From: Campylobacteraceae bacterium
Lineage (GTDB): Bacteria; Campylobacterota; Campylobacteria; Campylobacterales; Sulfurovaceae
NCBI GenBank assembly: GCA_027024155.1
Contig: JALVTE010000121.1
Span: 62,001-126,000, forward strand
DNA: 64,000 bases
Direction of reading: 5' to 3'
Part shown: positions 1 to 7,803 of the stretch, piece by piece
How the letters are laid out: each line of letters opens with the position of its first letter
Numbering within the stretch: position 1 is the first letter of the stretch
The notes under the pieces: generated by a model
The model's input: the letters and a program-made list of their open reading frames with translations, nothing else
The model's database searches: none
Told to the model about the DNA's origin: nothing
Translations under genes and position numbers: made by a program

Positions 1-896
1 TTACTACACTTGATAACATTTTCCAACAATATAAAGCTTTTAAAGCCACAGAGAGCAAAGATATTATAAAGACAGAACAAAAGTACAAAGCCAATGTTTA
101 TAAAGTATTTGGCGATATGGATATTAACGAAATAACCACCGATAAAATTGTAACCTTTAGAAAATCGCTTATAGATAAAGGGCGTGCAGGTAGTACGATA
201 AACTCACATATAAGCTTTATAGGTACACTCTTTAACTTTGCTATTGAAGAGGGCTTATATAGCAAAGCTAACCCTATTAAATCAAAGAAGCTAAAAGCTA
301 TTAAGATAGACAATGCAAGAGAGCGATACCTCAGCTTAAAAGAGATAAAAACACTATACAAAGCCATAGAGCAAGAGGAAACATTTACTAACGCTATAAA
401 AGAAGAGCTTACACTATTTGTAAAACTATCTCTTATTACTGGTGGACGACTCGAAACAATTTTAAATATTCAAAAAAAAGAGATAAAGCTCGAAGATGGC
501 ACAATAACACTTAAAGACTTTAAAACTAACAAAACCTATCAAGGCTTTTTATCTGATGAGCTTATAACCTATTTAAAAGGCTATTTAAAGGCATTAACTA
601 CAAACTCTTATGTGGTAGGTGGGCTAAACAAGAAAAAGCCAACAAGAACACTTGCAAGACACCTTAAAAAGATACTTGATAATAACTTCAATGTAGGCTT
701 AGATACCAAAGACACAAAAAACAGAGCCGTAATACACACCCTAAGACACACCTTTGCAAGCCACTTAGCAATTAATGGCGTACCAATATTCAATATTAAA
801 GAGCTAATGAACCATAGCGATATTAATATGACAATGAGATACGCAAAATTAGCCCCTGATAGTGGCAAAGATGTTATTAAAGGGTTGTATCAATGA
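1..896 (+). CDS. Tyrosine recombinase/integrase (5' end outside window)
   Basis: A site-specific recombinase of the phage-integrase family, expected to integrate and excise the element it sits in. The frame is open from base 3 and continues in frame through the first ATG at 117, so the gene starts upstream of the window. Seen: a helical SAM-like core-binding domain, then a catalytic domain with Arg in TGGRLET, the HTLRHTF box (HxxR), His in LMNHSD and the nucleophile Tyr in MRYAK near the C-terminus. All catalytic positions are therefore present and the enzyme looks intact. Its last 4 bases overlap the next gene. A tRNA-Ser gene lies 2.8 kb downstream and is a plausible attachment target. Confidence 0.93.
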   Translation, partial: TTLDNIFQQYKAFKATESKDIIKTEQKYKANVYKVFGDMDINEITTDKIVTFRKSLIDKGRAGSTINSHISFIGTLFNFAIEEGLYSKANPIKSKKLKAIKIDNARERYLSLKEIKTLYKAIEQEETFTNAIKEELTLFVKLSLITGGRLETILNIQKKEIKLEDGTITLKDFKTNKTYQGFLSDELITYLKGYLKALTTNSYVVGGLNKKKPTRTLARHLKKILDNNFNVGLDTKDTKNRAVIHTLRHTFASHLAINGVPIFNIKELMNHSDINMTMRYAKLAPDSGKDVIKGLYQ

Positions 897-1525
897 AATC
901 AGAAACAGATAAAATCTCAAATAACGAATTAATAGAAATCTTTAATCGTGTATTAGATAGCTGTCCTTGCATAATCGACCCATTCTCTTATAGGAGAACA
1001 GTTATTCAAAGAAGAAGAAATAGTAAACAACATAAAGACTATTTTTTAAAAAAACAATACGATATTGAATGTAAGCTTGAAGTATTTGAAAATATTCCAA
1101 AAAATAAAATTTATGTAGTTATTGAAGATTTTATAGAAATTCTTGAAAGTTACAATAGTTCAAAAATATTCAATCGAAGAGAAGCAAAAAAACTAAATTA
1201 TAATTCATACAAACTTATAAAAAAAGATATTAAAATTATTGAAGAATATCAAGAGATGATTTATCATTATAGTTCTGACTATGAATGGAATGATGATGAA
1301 GACTTTAGTATTTTAAATCCTGTGCTTGAAGAAATTTATCAGCAAAATAAATTACTTTTAAAAGAGTTAAAAACTAAAAAATTTAATATTTTAGACCCAT
1401 TTAGATATGGAGGGTCAAATTTATATGACTCTACAAAAAAACCAATAAAAAAATTCTTTAAAAAACTACAAATAGACTATAATCTTAAAAGTGTAAATAT
1501 TAAACAAATGATAGATATTTTATAA
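893..1525 (+). CDS. Hypothetical protein of the integrase module
   Basis: Not recognised. A 210-residue soluble protein, rich in Lys, Glu, Ile and Tyr, predicted mostly helical, with no signal peptide or membrane segment. A short motif recurs: DPFSYRR near residue 25 and DPFRYGG near residue 170, each followed by a basic helix, which suggests an internal duplication. The ATGA overlap with the integrase gene implies translational coupling and a role tied to the mobile element. It is more AT-rich than the housekeeping genes downstream. A strong terminator follows directly. Confidence 0.7.
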   Translation: MKSETDKISNNELIEIFNRVLDSCPCIIDPFSYRRTVIQRRRNSKQHKDYFLKKQYDIECKLEVFENIPKNKIYVVIEDFIEILESYNSSKIFNRREAKKLNYNSYKLIKKDIKIIEEYQEMIYHYSSDYEWNDDEDFSILNPVLEEIYQQNKLLLKELKTKKFNILDPFRYGGSNLYDSTKKPIKKFFKKLQIDYNLKSVNIKQMIDIL

Positions 1526-1537
1526 AATACCAAAATT

Positions 1538-1562
1538 TACTCTAAATAAAGAGTATTTTTTA
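1538..1562 (+). terminator. Rho-independent terminator after the integrase pair
   Basis: A 6-bp stem TACTCT/AGAGTA with a 6-nt loop AAATAA is followed immediately by a run of seven T. It begins 13 bases after the stop of the preceding gene. Confidence 0.75.
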
Positions 1563-1872
1563 GTTAGTCATATTTCTCATTTTTTCTTATAATTATGCTA
1601 ACTTGTTAATAATGGTATTAATAGAGTTAGGATTATACTAAAAAAGTATAATATGAAGTAAATCTAAATTGGTAAAATATAAGACATTTTTATATAACTG
1701 ATTTAAATAGAAATACTGTAAAAATACTTAATTATAGTATTTTTTACTATAATTAAATTCCTTATGTAGCAAAAAGTTACATAATATTAATATATTACAT
1801 ATTTTTTAGCTTAAAATAGATTTTACTTGATATAATTATCTTATACAATGAATAAAAAGGAGAAACTTTACA
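1563..1872. other. AT-rich non-coding stretch before the small HTH gene
   Basis: With the preceding terminator this makes about 350 bases without a gene. It is very AT-rich and contains one perfect 12-bp inverted repeat (1728-1756). A good Shine-Dalgarno (AAGGAG, ending about 10 bases before the ATG at 1873) closes it. I see no credible ORF. Confidence 0.6.
1728..1756. repeat. Perfect 12-bp inverted repeat
   Basis: TTAATTATAGTA (1728-1739) is matched exactly by TACTATAATTAA (1745-1756) around five T. It lies about 115 bases upstream of the small HTH gene. It could be a regulator or integrase binding site, or a weak bidirectional terminator. The function is inference. Confidence 0.55.
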
Positions 1873-2112
1873 ATGACAAAGAAACAAGAATTAATACTCC
1901 AAGACCTAAAGACTCGCTACAAAAAATCAACATTATCAAAAAGAGAAATGGCTAATGAGTTAGGTATCTCTTATAGCACTATCGACGGCTATATTGCTAA
2001 AGGTTACGGCATACCAAATTATAAAAAGTTGGGCAAAGCCAAAAATGCAAAAGTTGTATTTAATATTTTAGATGTTGCAGAGTTTTTAACACAGACTATT
2101 AAAATAGCTTAA
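1873..2112 (+). CDS. Small helix-turn-helix protein, excisionase-like
   Basis: A 79-residue protein with a clear DNA-binding pattern: SKREMANELGISYSTIDGYI (about residues 21-40) reads as a helix-turn-helix, followed by a GIPNYKKLG wing-like segment and a short C-terminal helix. This layout matches AlpA/MerR-like excisionases and small regulators carried by integrative elements. It has its own Shine-Dalgarno and sits downstream of the integrase module in the same orientation. A role in excision or in regulating the element is likely by context. A plain transcriptional repressor is the alternative. Confidence 0.72.
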   Translation: MTKKQELILQDLKTRYKKSTLSKREMANELGISYSTIDGYIAKGYGIPNYKKLGKAKNAKVVFNILDVAEFLTQTIKIA

Positions 2113-2142
2113 TAAATTTTATAAGGAGAGAATACAATATAA

Positions 2143-2181
2143 GGTTGGTAACCTCAACAAAAAGAGATATTAAGTTGAGGT
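2143..2181 (+). promoter_or_regulatory. Two overlapping, mutually exclusive hairpins
   Basis: GGTT-GGT-AACC (2143-2153) shares its 3' arm with a second stem, ACCTCAAC (2151-2158) pairing with GTTGAGGT (2174-2181). Both cannot form at once. They follow a strong Shine-Dalgarno-like AAGGAGAG at 2123-2130 that has no ATG behind it, and precede the gene at 2343. An attenuator-like leader is possible. No known riboswitch class is recognised. Confidence 0.35.
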
Positions 2182-2342
2182 AGTATTTATATAAATCAGC
2201 AAATTTATTTTACTATCTATTAGCTCAATATCTTCTTAAACGGCATTAAACAATTTAGTTTGTGAACTTTTTAATTAATCCCCAAGATGGGAGAATAAAG
2301 CTCACTCAAAAAAACAGCTAATTCAAGTGCAAAGGAAGCAAA

Positions 2343-2621
2343 ATGGCAAAAGATTTATTGAAACAATGGGTATTAAGAAAGATTTACGAAAATCCAAAAT
2401 TATATGGTGGTGATAATGGAAATCCTGCAATTATTAGAGAGTATTTAAGAGAGCTACACGGCAAGACTCCAGCTGAAGATTTAACCTTACCTGCAATTAG
2501 CCAAAGTGTTGCAGTAAGCAGAATGAGAAATAAAATACTCGAAAATCATCCAGAGTTTGATTTTAGAATTAAGCATAAGGCTAAAGTTAAAAATAGGTAC
2601 TTTACAGAGAGTTTACTATGA
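2343..2621 (+). CDS. Hypothetical 92-residue protein of the mobile module
   Basis: Not recognised. A soluble, basic, mostly helical small protein with no membrane segment and no clear catalytic motif. The start has a good Shine-Dalgarno (AAAGGAAGC, 5 bases before the ATG). Its stop overlaps the following start (ATGA), so it is coupled to the winged-helix replication-like gene. An accessory role in replication or regulation of the element is inference from context only. Confidence 0.65.
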   Translation: MAKDLLKQWVLRKIYENPKLYGGDNGNPAIIREYLRELHGKTPAEDLTLPAISQSVAVSRMRNKILENHPEFDFRIKHKAKVKNRYFTESLL

Positions 2622-3019
2622 GCAAATTAAGCGTAACTGTTAATGACGAAAAGATAAATTTAGATGAGTTTTTTAAATCGCTAATGTTTCAACGCATAAT
2701 GGACGGAGATTTTAACAGAGACGAGAGAGACCTAATGCTGGTTATCTTTAGAAAAACCATACACTTTGATAAGTGGTATGACCATTTAGGCATATACTGG
2801 TTATCTAAAGCGGTTGGCGTATGCCAATCGAAGTTAAGAGCTACTATTAAACAACTCCAAGCCAAAGGGCTTATAGATGTAAAACGCTCCAAAGGTGGGC
2901 GAATAGATAGCAATAAGAAATTTAGCCGTTTTTCACTATCTGAAGATTTTATCTTTTTAATTGTTGATAATTGGAGACAAGTAAAAGAAGAACAAGGCTT
3001 TTATATCGATACCGAATAA
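2618..3019 (+). CDS. Winged-helix protein resembling phage replication protein O N-terminus
   Basis: A 133-residue protein. The centre reads FNRDERDLMLVIFRKTIHF, then WLSKAVGVCQSKLRATIKQL and AKGLIDVKRSKGG, which is the pattern of a winged helix-turn-helix. The order 'RDLMLVIFRKT.. - SKAVGV... - LxxKGLIxV' resembles the N-terminal DNA-binding domain of lambda-type replication protein O and plasmid initiators. No C-terminal replication domain follows, so it may act as an initiator fragment or a regulator. It overlaps the upstream gene by 4 bases and is followed by a terminator and by iteron-like repeats, which supports a replication or copy-control role. Confidence 0.65.
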   Translation: MSKLSVTVNDEKINLDEFFKSLMFQRIMDGDFNRDERDLMLVIFRKTIHFDKWYDHLGIYWLSKAVGVCQSKLRATIKQLQAKGLIDVKRSKGGRIDSNKKFSRFSLSEDFIFLIVDNWRQVKEEQGFYIDTE

Positions 3020-3037
3020 CAAAGGGTACTAAATATG

Positions 3038-3070
3038 ACACCCTTTTAAGGTTCATAGGGTGTTATTTTT
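3038..3070 (+). terminator. Rho-independent terminator after the winged-helix gene
   Basis: A 7-bp stem ACACCCT (3038-3044) / AGGGTGT (3057-3063) is followed by TATTTTT. It lies 19 bases after the stop codon. Confidence 0.75.
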
Positions 3071-3123
3071 GATGTGTCATATTTGAAGCGTATTATTTTT
3101 AACACTCTTATAATTGACACACA

Positions 3124-3167
3124 ACAAAGTTAAAACTACATACAAAGTAAAAACTAATCTACAAAGT
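3124..3167. repeat. Three iteron-like direct repeats (ACAAAGT)
   Basis: ACAAAGTTAAAACTA, ACAAAGTAAAAACTA and ACAAAGTAAAAAATA begin at 3124, 3142 and 3161, a spacing of 18-19 bases, close to two helical turns. They lie just after a replication-like gene. Replication iterons or integrase arm-type sites are the likely readings. Confidence 0.55.
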
Positions 3168-3235
3168 AAAAAATATACATAGCTTCAATATAATTTTTTT
3201 TGAGGGTATATCAAGCTTAATGGCATATTAAAATA

Positions 3236-3385
3236 TACAAGGTCATTACAAGGTACTCGAGAGTTAATATCTATAAACCAATATAAAAAATAGAGGAGGT
3301 AATTACAAGGTAAAAGTTGTTGTTGAAACAGATTGTTACAGCTAAACCAAACAAAAAAGGCAAGGCTACGACGACCCCTACAAGG
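3236..3385. repeat. Four TACAAGG repeats between the element genes and tRNA-Ser
   Basis: TACAAGG occurs at 3236, 3247, 3304 and 3379. The two central copies are part of a 15-base repeat, GGT(C/A)ATTACAAGGTA, at 3241-3255 and 3298-3312 (14 of 15 identical, 57 bases apart). Short spaced direct repeats beside an attachment-type tRNA are typical of integrase arm-type sites. That role is inference. Confidence 0.5.
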
Positions 3386-3705
3386 CATATATACGATAAC
3401 AGTACCTATTTATTATTGTTTAATGCGGTAACAGTTAAAAAAAGTTGTTGGAAATTCTGTTTAACTAAGGGTGTGCTGACCCTTACGCTTATAATATCTT
3501 TGTACAGTACCTATTGCAGAGCTTTTAATTATTGCTTTAAATGTATAAGTAAAATTATAGATAAATCATATGTTGATAATGTGATATTTAATATCTTTTT
3601 TTCATATGCGACGGACTAATCGAGGACTCAAGCAAAAATATTAAACCTTAAAGAGGCTTGAAAATCACTTTATATAGGGGTTTTGGTGGCTTTTATAAGT
3701 AAAAG
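3386..3705. other. Non-coding stretch up to tRNA-Ser
   Basis: No convincing gene. An open frame from 3317 to 3619 starts with TTG, has no well-placed ribosome binding site and gives a Cys- and Tyr-rich low-quality translation, so it is not called. This is where an element/chromosome junction would be expected, left of the tRNA 3' end. Confidence 0.5.
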
Positions 3706-3793
3706 TGGCAGAGAGGAAGGGATTCGAACCCTCGGTAGGTTGCCCTACACACGCGTTCCAGGCGTGCTCCTTAAACCACTCGGACACCTCTCT
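3706..3793 (-). tRNA. tRNA-Ser (anticodon GGA)
   Basis: Read on the minus strand, an 88-nt class II tRNA: acceptor AGAGAGG pairs with CCTCTCT, discriminator G and encoded CCA follow, the T-loop reads GGTTCGAATCC, a long variable arm is present, and the anticodon stem-loop CACGC-CTGGAAC-GCGTG gives anticodon GGA (serine, UCC). The 3' end faces the integrase module, the usual geometry for an integration target. Confidence 0.97.
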
Positions 3794-3904
3794 ATTTTGA
3801 ATAGAGTATTATACAGATAAAAGTATAAAATAAGATTTAGTCAATAATAAATTTTGCTTAAAGTTGGTCTATTTGTTGGCTTTATGAATAGTTGAAGTGA
3901 TAAA

Positions 3905-4007
3905 CCCCCTTCGGGGTACTATGGCACACAAGAGAGTGAGGTGGGCTGCTACGTTCCCGTCCTGACCCGGTTCCTCACAAACCTGTTGCATAGCTCCGAA
4001 GAGGGCG
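3905..4007 (-). ncRNA. ffs: 4.5S SRP RNA (small bacterial type)
   Basis: RNA core of the signal recognition particle, which binds Ffh for co-translational membrane targeting. The minus strand carries the diagnostic domain IV apex GGTCAGGACGGGAACGTAGCAGCC (split here as GGTCAGGACGGG and AACGTAGCAGCC). The ends pair as the terminal helix: the 5' segment CCCTCTTCGG with the 3' segment CCCCGAAGGGG. A TATAAT box at 4019-4014 on the minus strand places the transcription start near 4007. The length of about 103 nt fits the short SRP RNA of Gram-negatives. Confidence 0.93.
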
Positions 4008-4013
4008 ACTGCA

Positions 4014-4019
4014 ATTATA
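4014..4019 (-). promoter_or_regulatory. -10 box of the SRP RNA gene
   Basis: TATAAT on the minus strand, seven bases before the first paired base of the SRP RNA. The upstream region is AT-rich without a clear -35, as is common in this phylum. Confidence 0.6.
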
Positions 4020-4198
4020 GCATAAAATACTAAATTTATTCTTTTTATTTATTAAGTTTGCTTATAAAATATAAAAATTTAATACTTGTTTACTATAAAA
4101 AATAATTATTTAAATATAAAATCGTTCAATATTACTGATAATAAGTATAAATTAAGGGGGGAAATATAATAATAGTATCAAAATTAGGAGATGATAAG

Positions 4199-5785
4199 AT
4201 GAAAAAAATTAATCTAATAGGTTTATCAGTAGCATCGGTAGCAATTTTAGCTGGATGTGGCGGTGGGGGCAATCCTCCTAGTGCTACAAATACAGGTACT
4301 GGCTACTATGTAGATTCTGCGGTAGAGGGTGTAAACTACACTTGTGGTTCACAAACAGGTGTAACAGATAAAGATGGAAAGTTTACTTTCGAAGAGGGAG
4401 CAGGTTGTAAATTTTCAATAGCTGGTATCACATTAAGAGAAGTTAGTAAAGACAAACTTGCAAATGGTAAAAAGGTTTTAGAAAACGATTTAGAGGTAGC
4501 ACAATTCTTGCAATCTATAGATAGCGATGGAGATGCAAGTAATGGTATTCAAATTACACCAAAAGTATTACATATACTTAACGAAGCTTTAAAAGGGGAA
4601 AAAGATGTTCCTAAAGGAGATGAGCTAGTAGGTGTTGTATCAGAAGTAGAGCAACAAGACCATAGCTTTAAAGGTAAAGTAAAAACTAAAGAAGAGGTTA
4701 TAGCACACTTAGAGAAGAGTTCAACTCAAATTACAAAAGAGCTTTTAGCTGGTAAGACTTTTTATGCTTATATAGAAGAGAGTGATCATACAGAACTAGT
4801 TAAATTGGTTATAAATAAAGATGCTACTTCATTTAGTGGAGAGGTACTTGCTGGAGATGAAAAGGGTAAAAAATTTAGTGAAAAAATTGAAATTAAAGGT
4901 ACACATTTAATACAGTACCATGATGATGGTGATATTGGTACTTTTATTGTAACTCAAAAAGCAAATTACATAGAGCTTAAAAAGACTGAACACAATAATA
5001 TATATAAATTTTTCAATACAGAAGCCGAAGCAAAAGCTGAACTAGAAAGTAAAGGTGGAGGAGAACAGGCTCCTGCTCCTAGTCTTGATAACCCATACTC
5101 TGCTGAGAATTTAAAGAAGTATTTTGCAGGTAAGACATTTTATTTTGTTCGTAAAAATGAATTAAGAAGTGTTACAGTTAGCAAAGATGGAAAAGTGTTA
5201 AACTTTAGTAGTGGAAAAACTTATCATGTAAACTATAAAGACCATAAGTTAGTAGATGAAGGTGGTGAGCATTTTGTAAATGAAATTACAGATAAATATG
5301 TAAAAGTTACTGGAGGAGAAGATAATGAAGAAATTACACTTTATCTTAATAAAGCTGATGCAGAAGCTGTATTAAAAGCAGGTGGTGGCGATGATAATAA
5401 TGGTAATCAATCAGCACTTAGCGAAATTTTTGTTGGTAAAGTATATTATATAGCTGACGATGATAGCTATACTGATGAAAATGGTACAGTAGTAAATAAT
5501 GCACATGTAGAAAAGTTAGATTTTAAGAGCGATGGACATACTGTTACAGATTCTTGGGATGAAAATGGAGAGATTAAAACTCGTACTTTTAACTACTCTG
5601 TAAATAAAGATACTTTAACAATTAGTGGCACGGGTGATAGTGGAAAGAAATTTACTCTTACTATTACAGATGTAGTAAGAAAAGATAAATATTTAGAGTT
5701 TACAAAATCACATAGTAGACCAGATACAAAAGGCAGCGGTAAATTTTATTATACTGAATCAGACGCAGAAGCTGCATTAAAGTAG
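4199..5785 (+). CDS. Lipoprotein with three related C-terminal repeats
   Basis: A secreted lipoprotein of unknown function. The signal peptide ends in the lipobox LAGC (Cys about residue 20), followed by a Gly-rich linker. The N-terminal part (about 35-90, GYYVDSAVEGVNYTCGS and DKDGKFTFEEG) looks like a small beta domain common in surface lipoproteins. Three related units of about 95-125 residues follow, each opening with GKTFY/GKVYY and closing with a short acidic helix (EAEAKAELE, KADAEAVLK, SDAEAALK), separated by low-complexity linkers. AGGAG lies 8 bases before the ATG. A surface-binding or structural role is inference. It stands alone and ends at a terminator. Confidence 0.85.
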   Translation: MKKINLIGLSVASVAILAGCGGGGNPPSATNTGTGYYVDSAVEGVNYTCGSQTGVTDKDGKFTFEEGAGCKFSIAGITLREVSKDKLANGKKVLENDLEVAQFLQSIDSDGDASNGIQITPKVLHILNEALKGEKDVPKGDELVGVVSEVEQQDHSFKGKVKTKEEVIAHLEKSSTQITKELLAGKTFYAYIEESDHTELVKLVINKDATSFSGEVLAGDEKGKKFSEKIEIKGTHLIQYHDDGDIGTFIVTQKANYIELKKTEHNNIYKFFNTEAEAKAELESKGGGEQAPAPSLDNPYSAENLKKYFAGKTFYFVRKNELRSVTVSKDGKVLNFSSGKTYHVNYKDHKLVDEGGEHFVNEITDKYVKVTGGEDNEEITLYLNKADAEAVLKAGGGDDNNGNQSALSEIFVGKVYYIADDDSYTDENGTVVNNAHVEKLDFKSDGHTVTDSWDENGEIKTRTFNYSVNKDTLTISGTGDSGKKFTLTITDVVRKDKYLEFTKSHSRPDTKGSGKFYYTESDAEAALK

Positions 5786-5812
5786 TTTATATATAAACTA
5801 AATACACTGCAA

Positions 5813-5842
5813 GAGACGACCTTTGTGTCGTCTCGTTGTTTG
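5813..5842 (+). terminator. Terminator hairpin after the lipoprotein gene
   Basis: A perfect 8-bp stem GAGACGAC (5813-5820) / GTCGTCTC (5827-5834) with a 6-nt loop is followed by GTTGTTT. The T-run is imperfect. Confidence 0.65.
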
Positions 5843-5868
5843 GAATGGTTAGTCTTACTTATATATAT

Positions 5869-5936
5869 GGTCGGTAAACCGACCCTAGGGGTTTTAGAAT
5901 TTAGATAAATGTTTGTGTAGGGTCGGTTTACCGACC
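5869..5936. repeat. Perfect 19-bp inverted repeat with self-palindromic arms
   Basis: GGTCGGTAAACCGACCCTA (5869-5887) is matched exactly in reverse complement at 5918-5936, 30 bases apart. Each arm also folds on itself (GGTCGGT/ACCGACC). It lies between two convergent genes and could be a dispersed REP-like element or a bidirectional terminator. Confidence 0.7.
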
Positions 5937-5964
5937 TAATTATTCTGGCTTTATTCCTAATACA

Positions 5965-6576
5965 CTAAGGCTTACGGGGTGCAAAACCTAACTCTCTTGC
6001 TATTGTGTAGGCAATTAAATCTCCTATTTTTTTGAGTCTTGGTTTTAGCCATTTGGTTTGTTTTTTGCAAGTTATTTCGCCTAACTCTAATACTAAGAAT
6101 TTATCGGCTCTAATGTAATAGTAGCCGTAGTAGTTTGCTAAATTTTTTGTAAAGTTATCTTGTTGCCAGCCAAAAGGGAAGTAGTTGCCATATATATTTC
6201 TCCAGCGTTTTGCAAACTCTTTTGAAGCTCTGTTTTTGTAGCCAATACTTGCTCCTGAACTGCACTTTTTACTTGAACCATCAAAGTGTATAGCAACTGC
6301 TATTTTTGCTTTTATTAATTTTGTATCTGCGGGAACTCTTTTTACATTGATATCCCACTTCTTTAACTGTTTAGCTACTTCATTAGCAACTATTATATTC
6401 CATTTTACCTCTTGTATATTTCCTGAAGTGGCACCTGTATTTCCACTATTTCTACCCTCGTGACCTGCTTGAATAACAACAGTTACGGGCGTTATAGATT
6501 GCCAATATATGGCAAATGATATACTAAAAATTATTAATAATGATATAATAATAGCAGCTAGATTTTTAATTTTCAT
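5965..6576 (-). CDS. N-acetylmuramoyl-L-alanine amidase, Amidase_3 type
   Basis: A zinc amidase predicted to cut the bond between MurNAc and L-Ala in peptidoglycan, anchored to the periplasmic face of the inner membrane. One N-terminal membrane segment (about residues 5-25) precedes the catalytic domain. Zinc ligands are in place: His39 in QAGHEGR, Glu55 in QEVKWN and His97 in AIHFDGS. The catalytic Glu is in VLELGEITC (164/167). At 203 residues it is a minimal enzyme without AMIN or SPOR domains. It faces the three-repeat lipoprotein convergently and precedes a small membrane-protein gene on its 3' side. Confidence 0.85.
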   Translation of the reverse strand: MKIKNLAAIIISLLIIFSISFAIYWQSITPVTVVIQAGHEGRNSGNTGATSGNIQEVKWNIIVANEVAKQLKKWDINVKRVPADTKLIKAKIAVAIHFDGSSKKCSSGASIGYKNRASKEFAKRWRNIYGNYFPFGWQQDNFTKNLANYYGYYYIRADKFLVLELGEITCKKQTKWLKPRLKKIGDLIAYTIARELGFAPRKP

Positions 6577-6594
6577 AAGAAACTTTATGAGTAA

Positions 6595-6795
6595 TTAAAA
6601 TAATAAATATACGCATTTTATCCATCTATAATATTTAAAAAATTTAGCAATCCTATTCCCTATAGCTACAACACCTATTATATACTCTTTGTCACCAAAA
6701 CTTGCCATTGGGTCGTTGGTTAAATGCTCACTGATTGTATCTATACCAAAATATATTAAGCCTGCTGATATTAAAAAAAGAAACAATCTACGCAT
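6595..6795 (-). CDS. Small membrane protein, unknown
   Basis: A 66-residue protein with a hydrophobic N-terminal segment (RRLFLFLISAGLIYFGI) followed by a short soluble part with the sequence NDPMASFGDKEYIIG. A good ribosome binding site (AGGAGC about 5 bases upstream on the minus strand) and normal codon use support expression. It lies 18 bases upstream of the amidase gene on the same strand, so the two are probably co-transcribed. No known family is recognised. Confidence 0.6.
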   Translation of the reverse strand: MRRLFLFLISAGLIYFGIDTISEHLTNDPMASFGDKEYIIGVVAIGNRIAKFFKYYRWIKCVYLLF

Positions 6796-6876
6796 ATTAT
6801 GCTCCTACTTTTTTGTAATTATATCTTTATTAAAGTTAATTGTATATAATATAAGTATACCCAATAAAGAGATATA

Positions 6877-7803
6877 ATGATAAATAAATTAAAAAATGAA
6901 ATCCATAAAGCTGTAATTGGTCACGAAGAGTTGATAAATGCGATGCTAATTGCTTTGTTTTGCGATGGACATATATTGGTAGAGGGTGTTCCTGGTGTGG
7001 CAAAAACTACAGCTGTAAATGCCCTTGCCAAGGCTATTGGTTTTGAGTTTAAGCGTGTACAGTTTACGCCAGATTTACTGCCAAGCGATATTATCGGTAA
7101 TGAGATATTGGATTTAAAAACAAATGAGTATAAAATAAAGCACGGTCCTATTTTTACCAATTTGCTACTTGCTGACGAAATTAACCGTAGCTCTCCAAAG
7201 GTGCAATCGGCCTTACTAGAGGCTATGGCAGAGGGGCAGGTAACTATTGGAGAGCAGAGCTTTAAACTGCAAGAGCCATTTATGGTGCTAGCAACTGCAA
7301 ATCCAATAGACCAAGAGGGAACATATGAGTTGCCAGAGGCATCTTTAGATAGATTTATGCTAAAGGCGATAGTTGGATATAATAGCTTTGATGAAGAGTT
7401 AGAGATTATGGAGCAAGCCTCTAATAAAAGCTTTGCAAAAATAGAGCAAGTGTTAGATAGTAAGCAGTTTTTAGAGCTTAAAGAAGCGATAGAGGCTGTG
7501 CATATAGAGCCAGCTTTAAAAGAGTATATGTTAAAGCTAATTTTTGAAACAAGAGAGCCTAGCGAAGAGTTGGCTAAATATATAGAGTTTGGTGTAAGCC
7601 CAAGGGGTTCGATTTCGTTATTTAAAGCCAGTCGTGCAACTGCTTATCTAAATGGGCGAGATTTTGTAACACCTGCTGATGTTGCTTCTTCAGCTTACTT
7701 GAGCTTAAGGCATAGAATAAAGCTAAATTACCAAGCAAGTATTGATACTATTACAAGCGATGAGATAATTGCTAAAATTATTGCTAAAGTGCCTGCACCG
7801 TAA
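6877..7803 (+). CDS. MoxR-family AAA+ ATPase
   Basis: An AAA+ chaperone-like ATPase, first gene of a Bat-type envelope operon. MoxR proteins generally work with vWA-domain partners encoded next to them. Seen: Walker A GVPGVAKTT (residues 37-45), Walker B LLLADEINR (about 100-108), sensor ATANPIDQEG and a C-terminal lid. The length of 308 residues is usual. The stop overlaps the start of the DUF58 gene by one base (TAATG), so translation is coupled. The substrate is not known. Cytoplasmic. Confidence 0.93.
   Translation: MINKLKNEIHKAVIGHEELINAMLIALFCDGHILVEGVPGVAKTTAVNALAKAIGFEFKRVQFTPDLLPSDIIGNEILDLKTNEYKIKHGPIFTNLLLADEINRSSPKVQSALLEAMAEGQVTIGEQSFKLQEPFMVLATANPIDQEGTYELPEASLDRFMLKAIVGYNSFDEELEIMEQASNKSFAKIEQVLDSKQFLELKEAIEAVHIEPALKEYMLKLIFETREPSEELAKYIEFGVSPRGSISLFKASRATAYLNGRDFVTPADVASSAYLSLRHRIKLNYQASIDTITSDEIIAKIIAKVPAP

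Noticed and set aside
3317-3619. Open frame of 100 codons near tRNA-Ser
   Set aside because: TTG start, no well-spaced ribosome site, Cys- and Tyr-rich low-quality translation, and it overlaps short repeats.
1-3705. Complete prophage
   Set aside because: No capsid, terminase, portal, tail or lysis genes are visible. Only integrase- and replication-type functions are seen, so 'integrative element, partly visible' is the safe reading.
3905-3916. CCCCTTCGGGG looked like a terminator hairpin
   Set aside because: It is the 3' strand of the SRP RNA terminal helix, pairing with the RNA's 5' end, and has no T-run.
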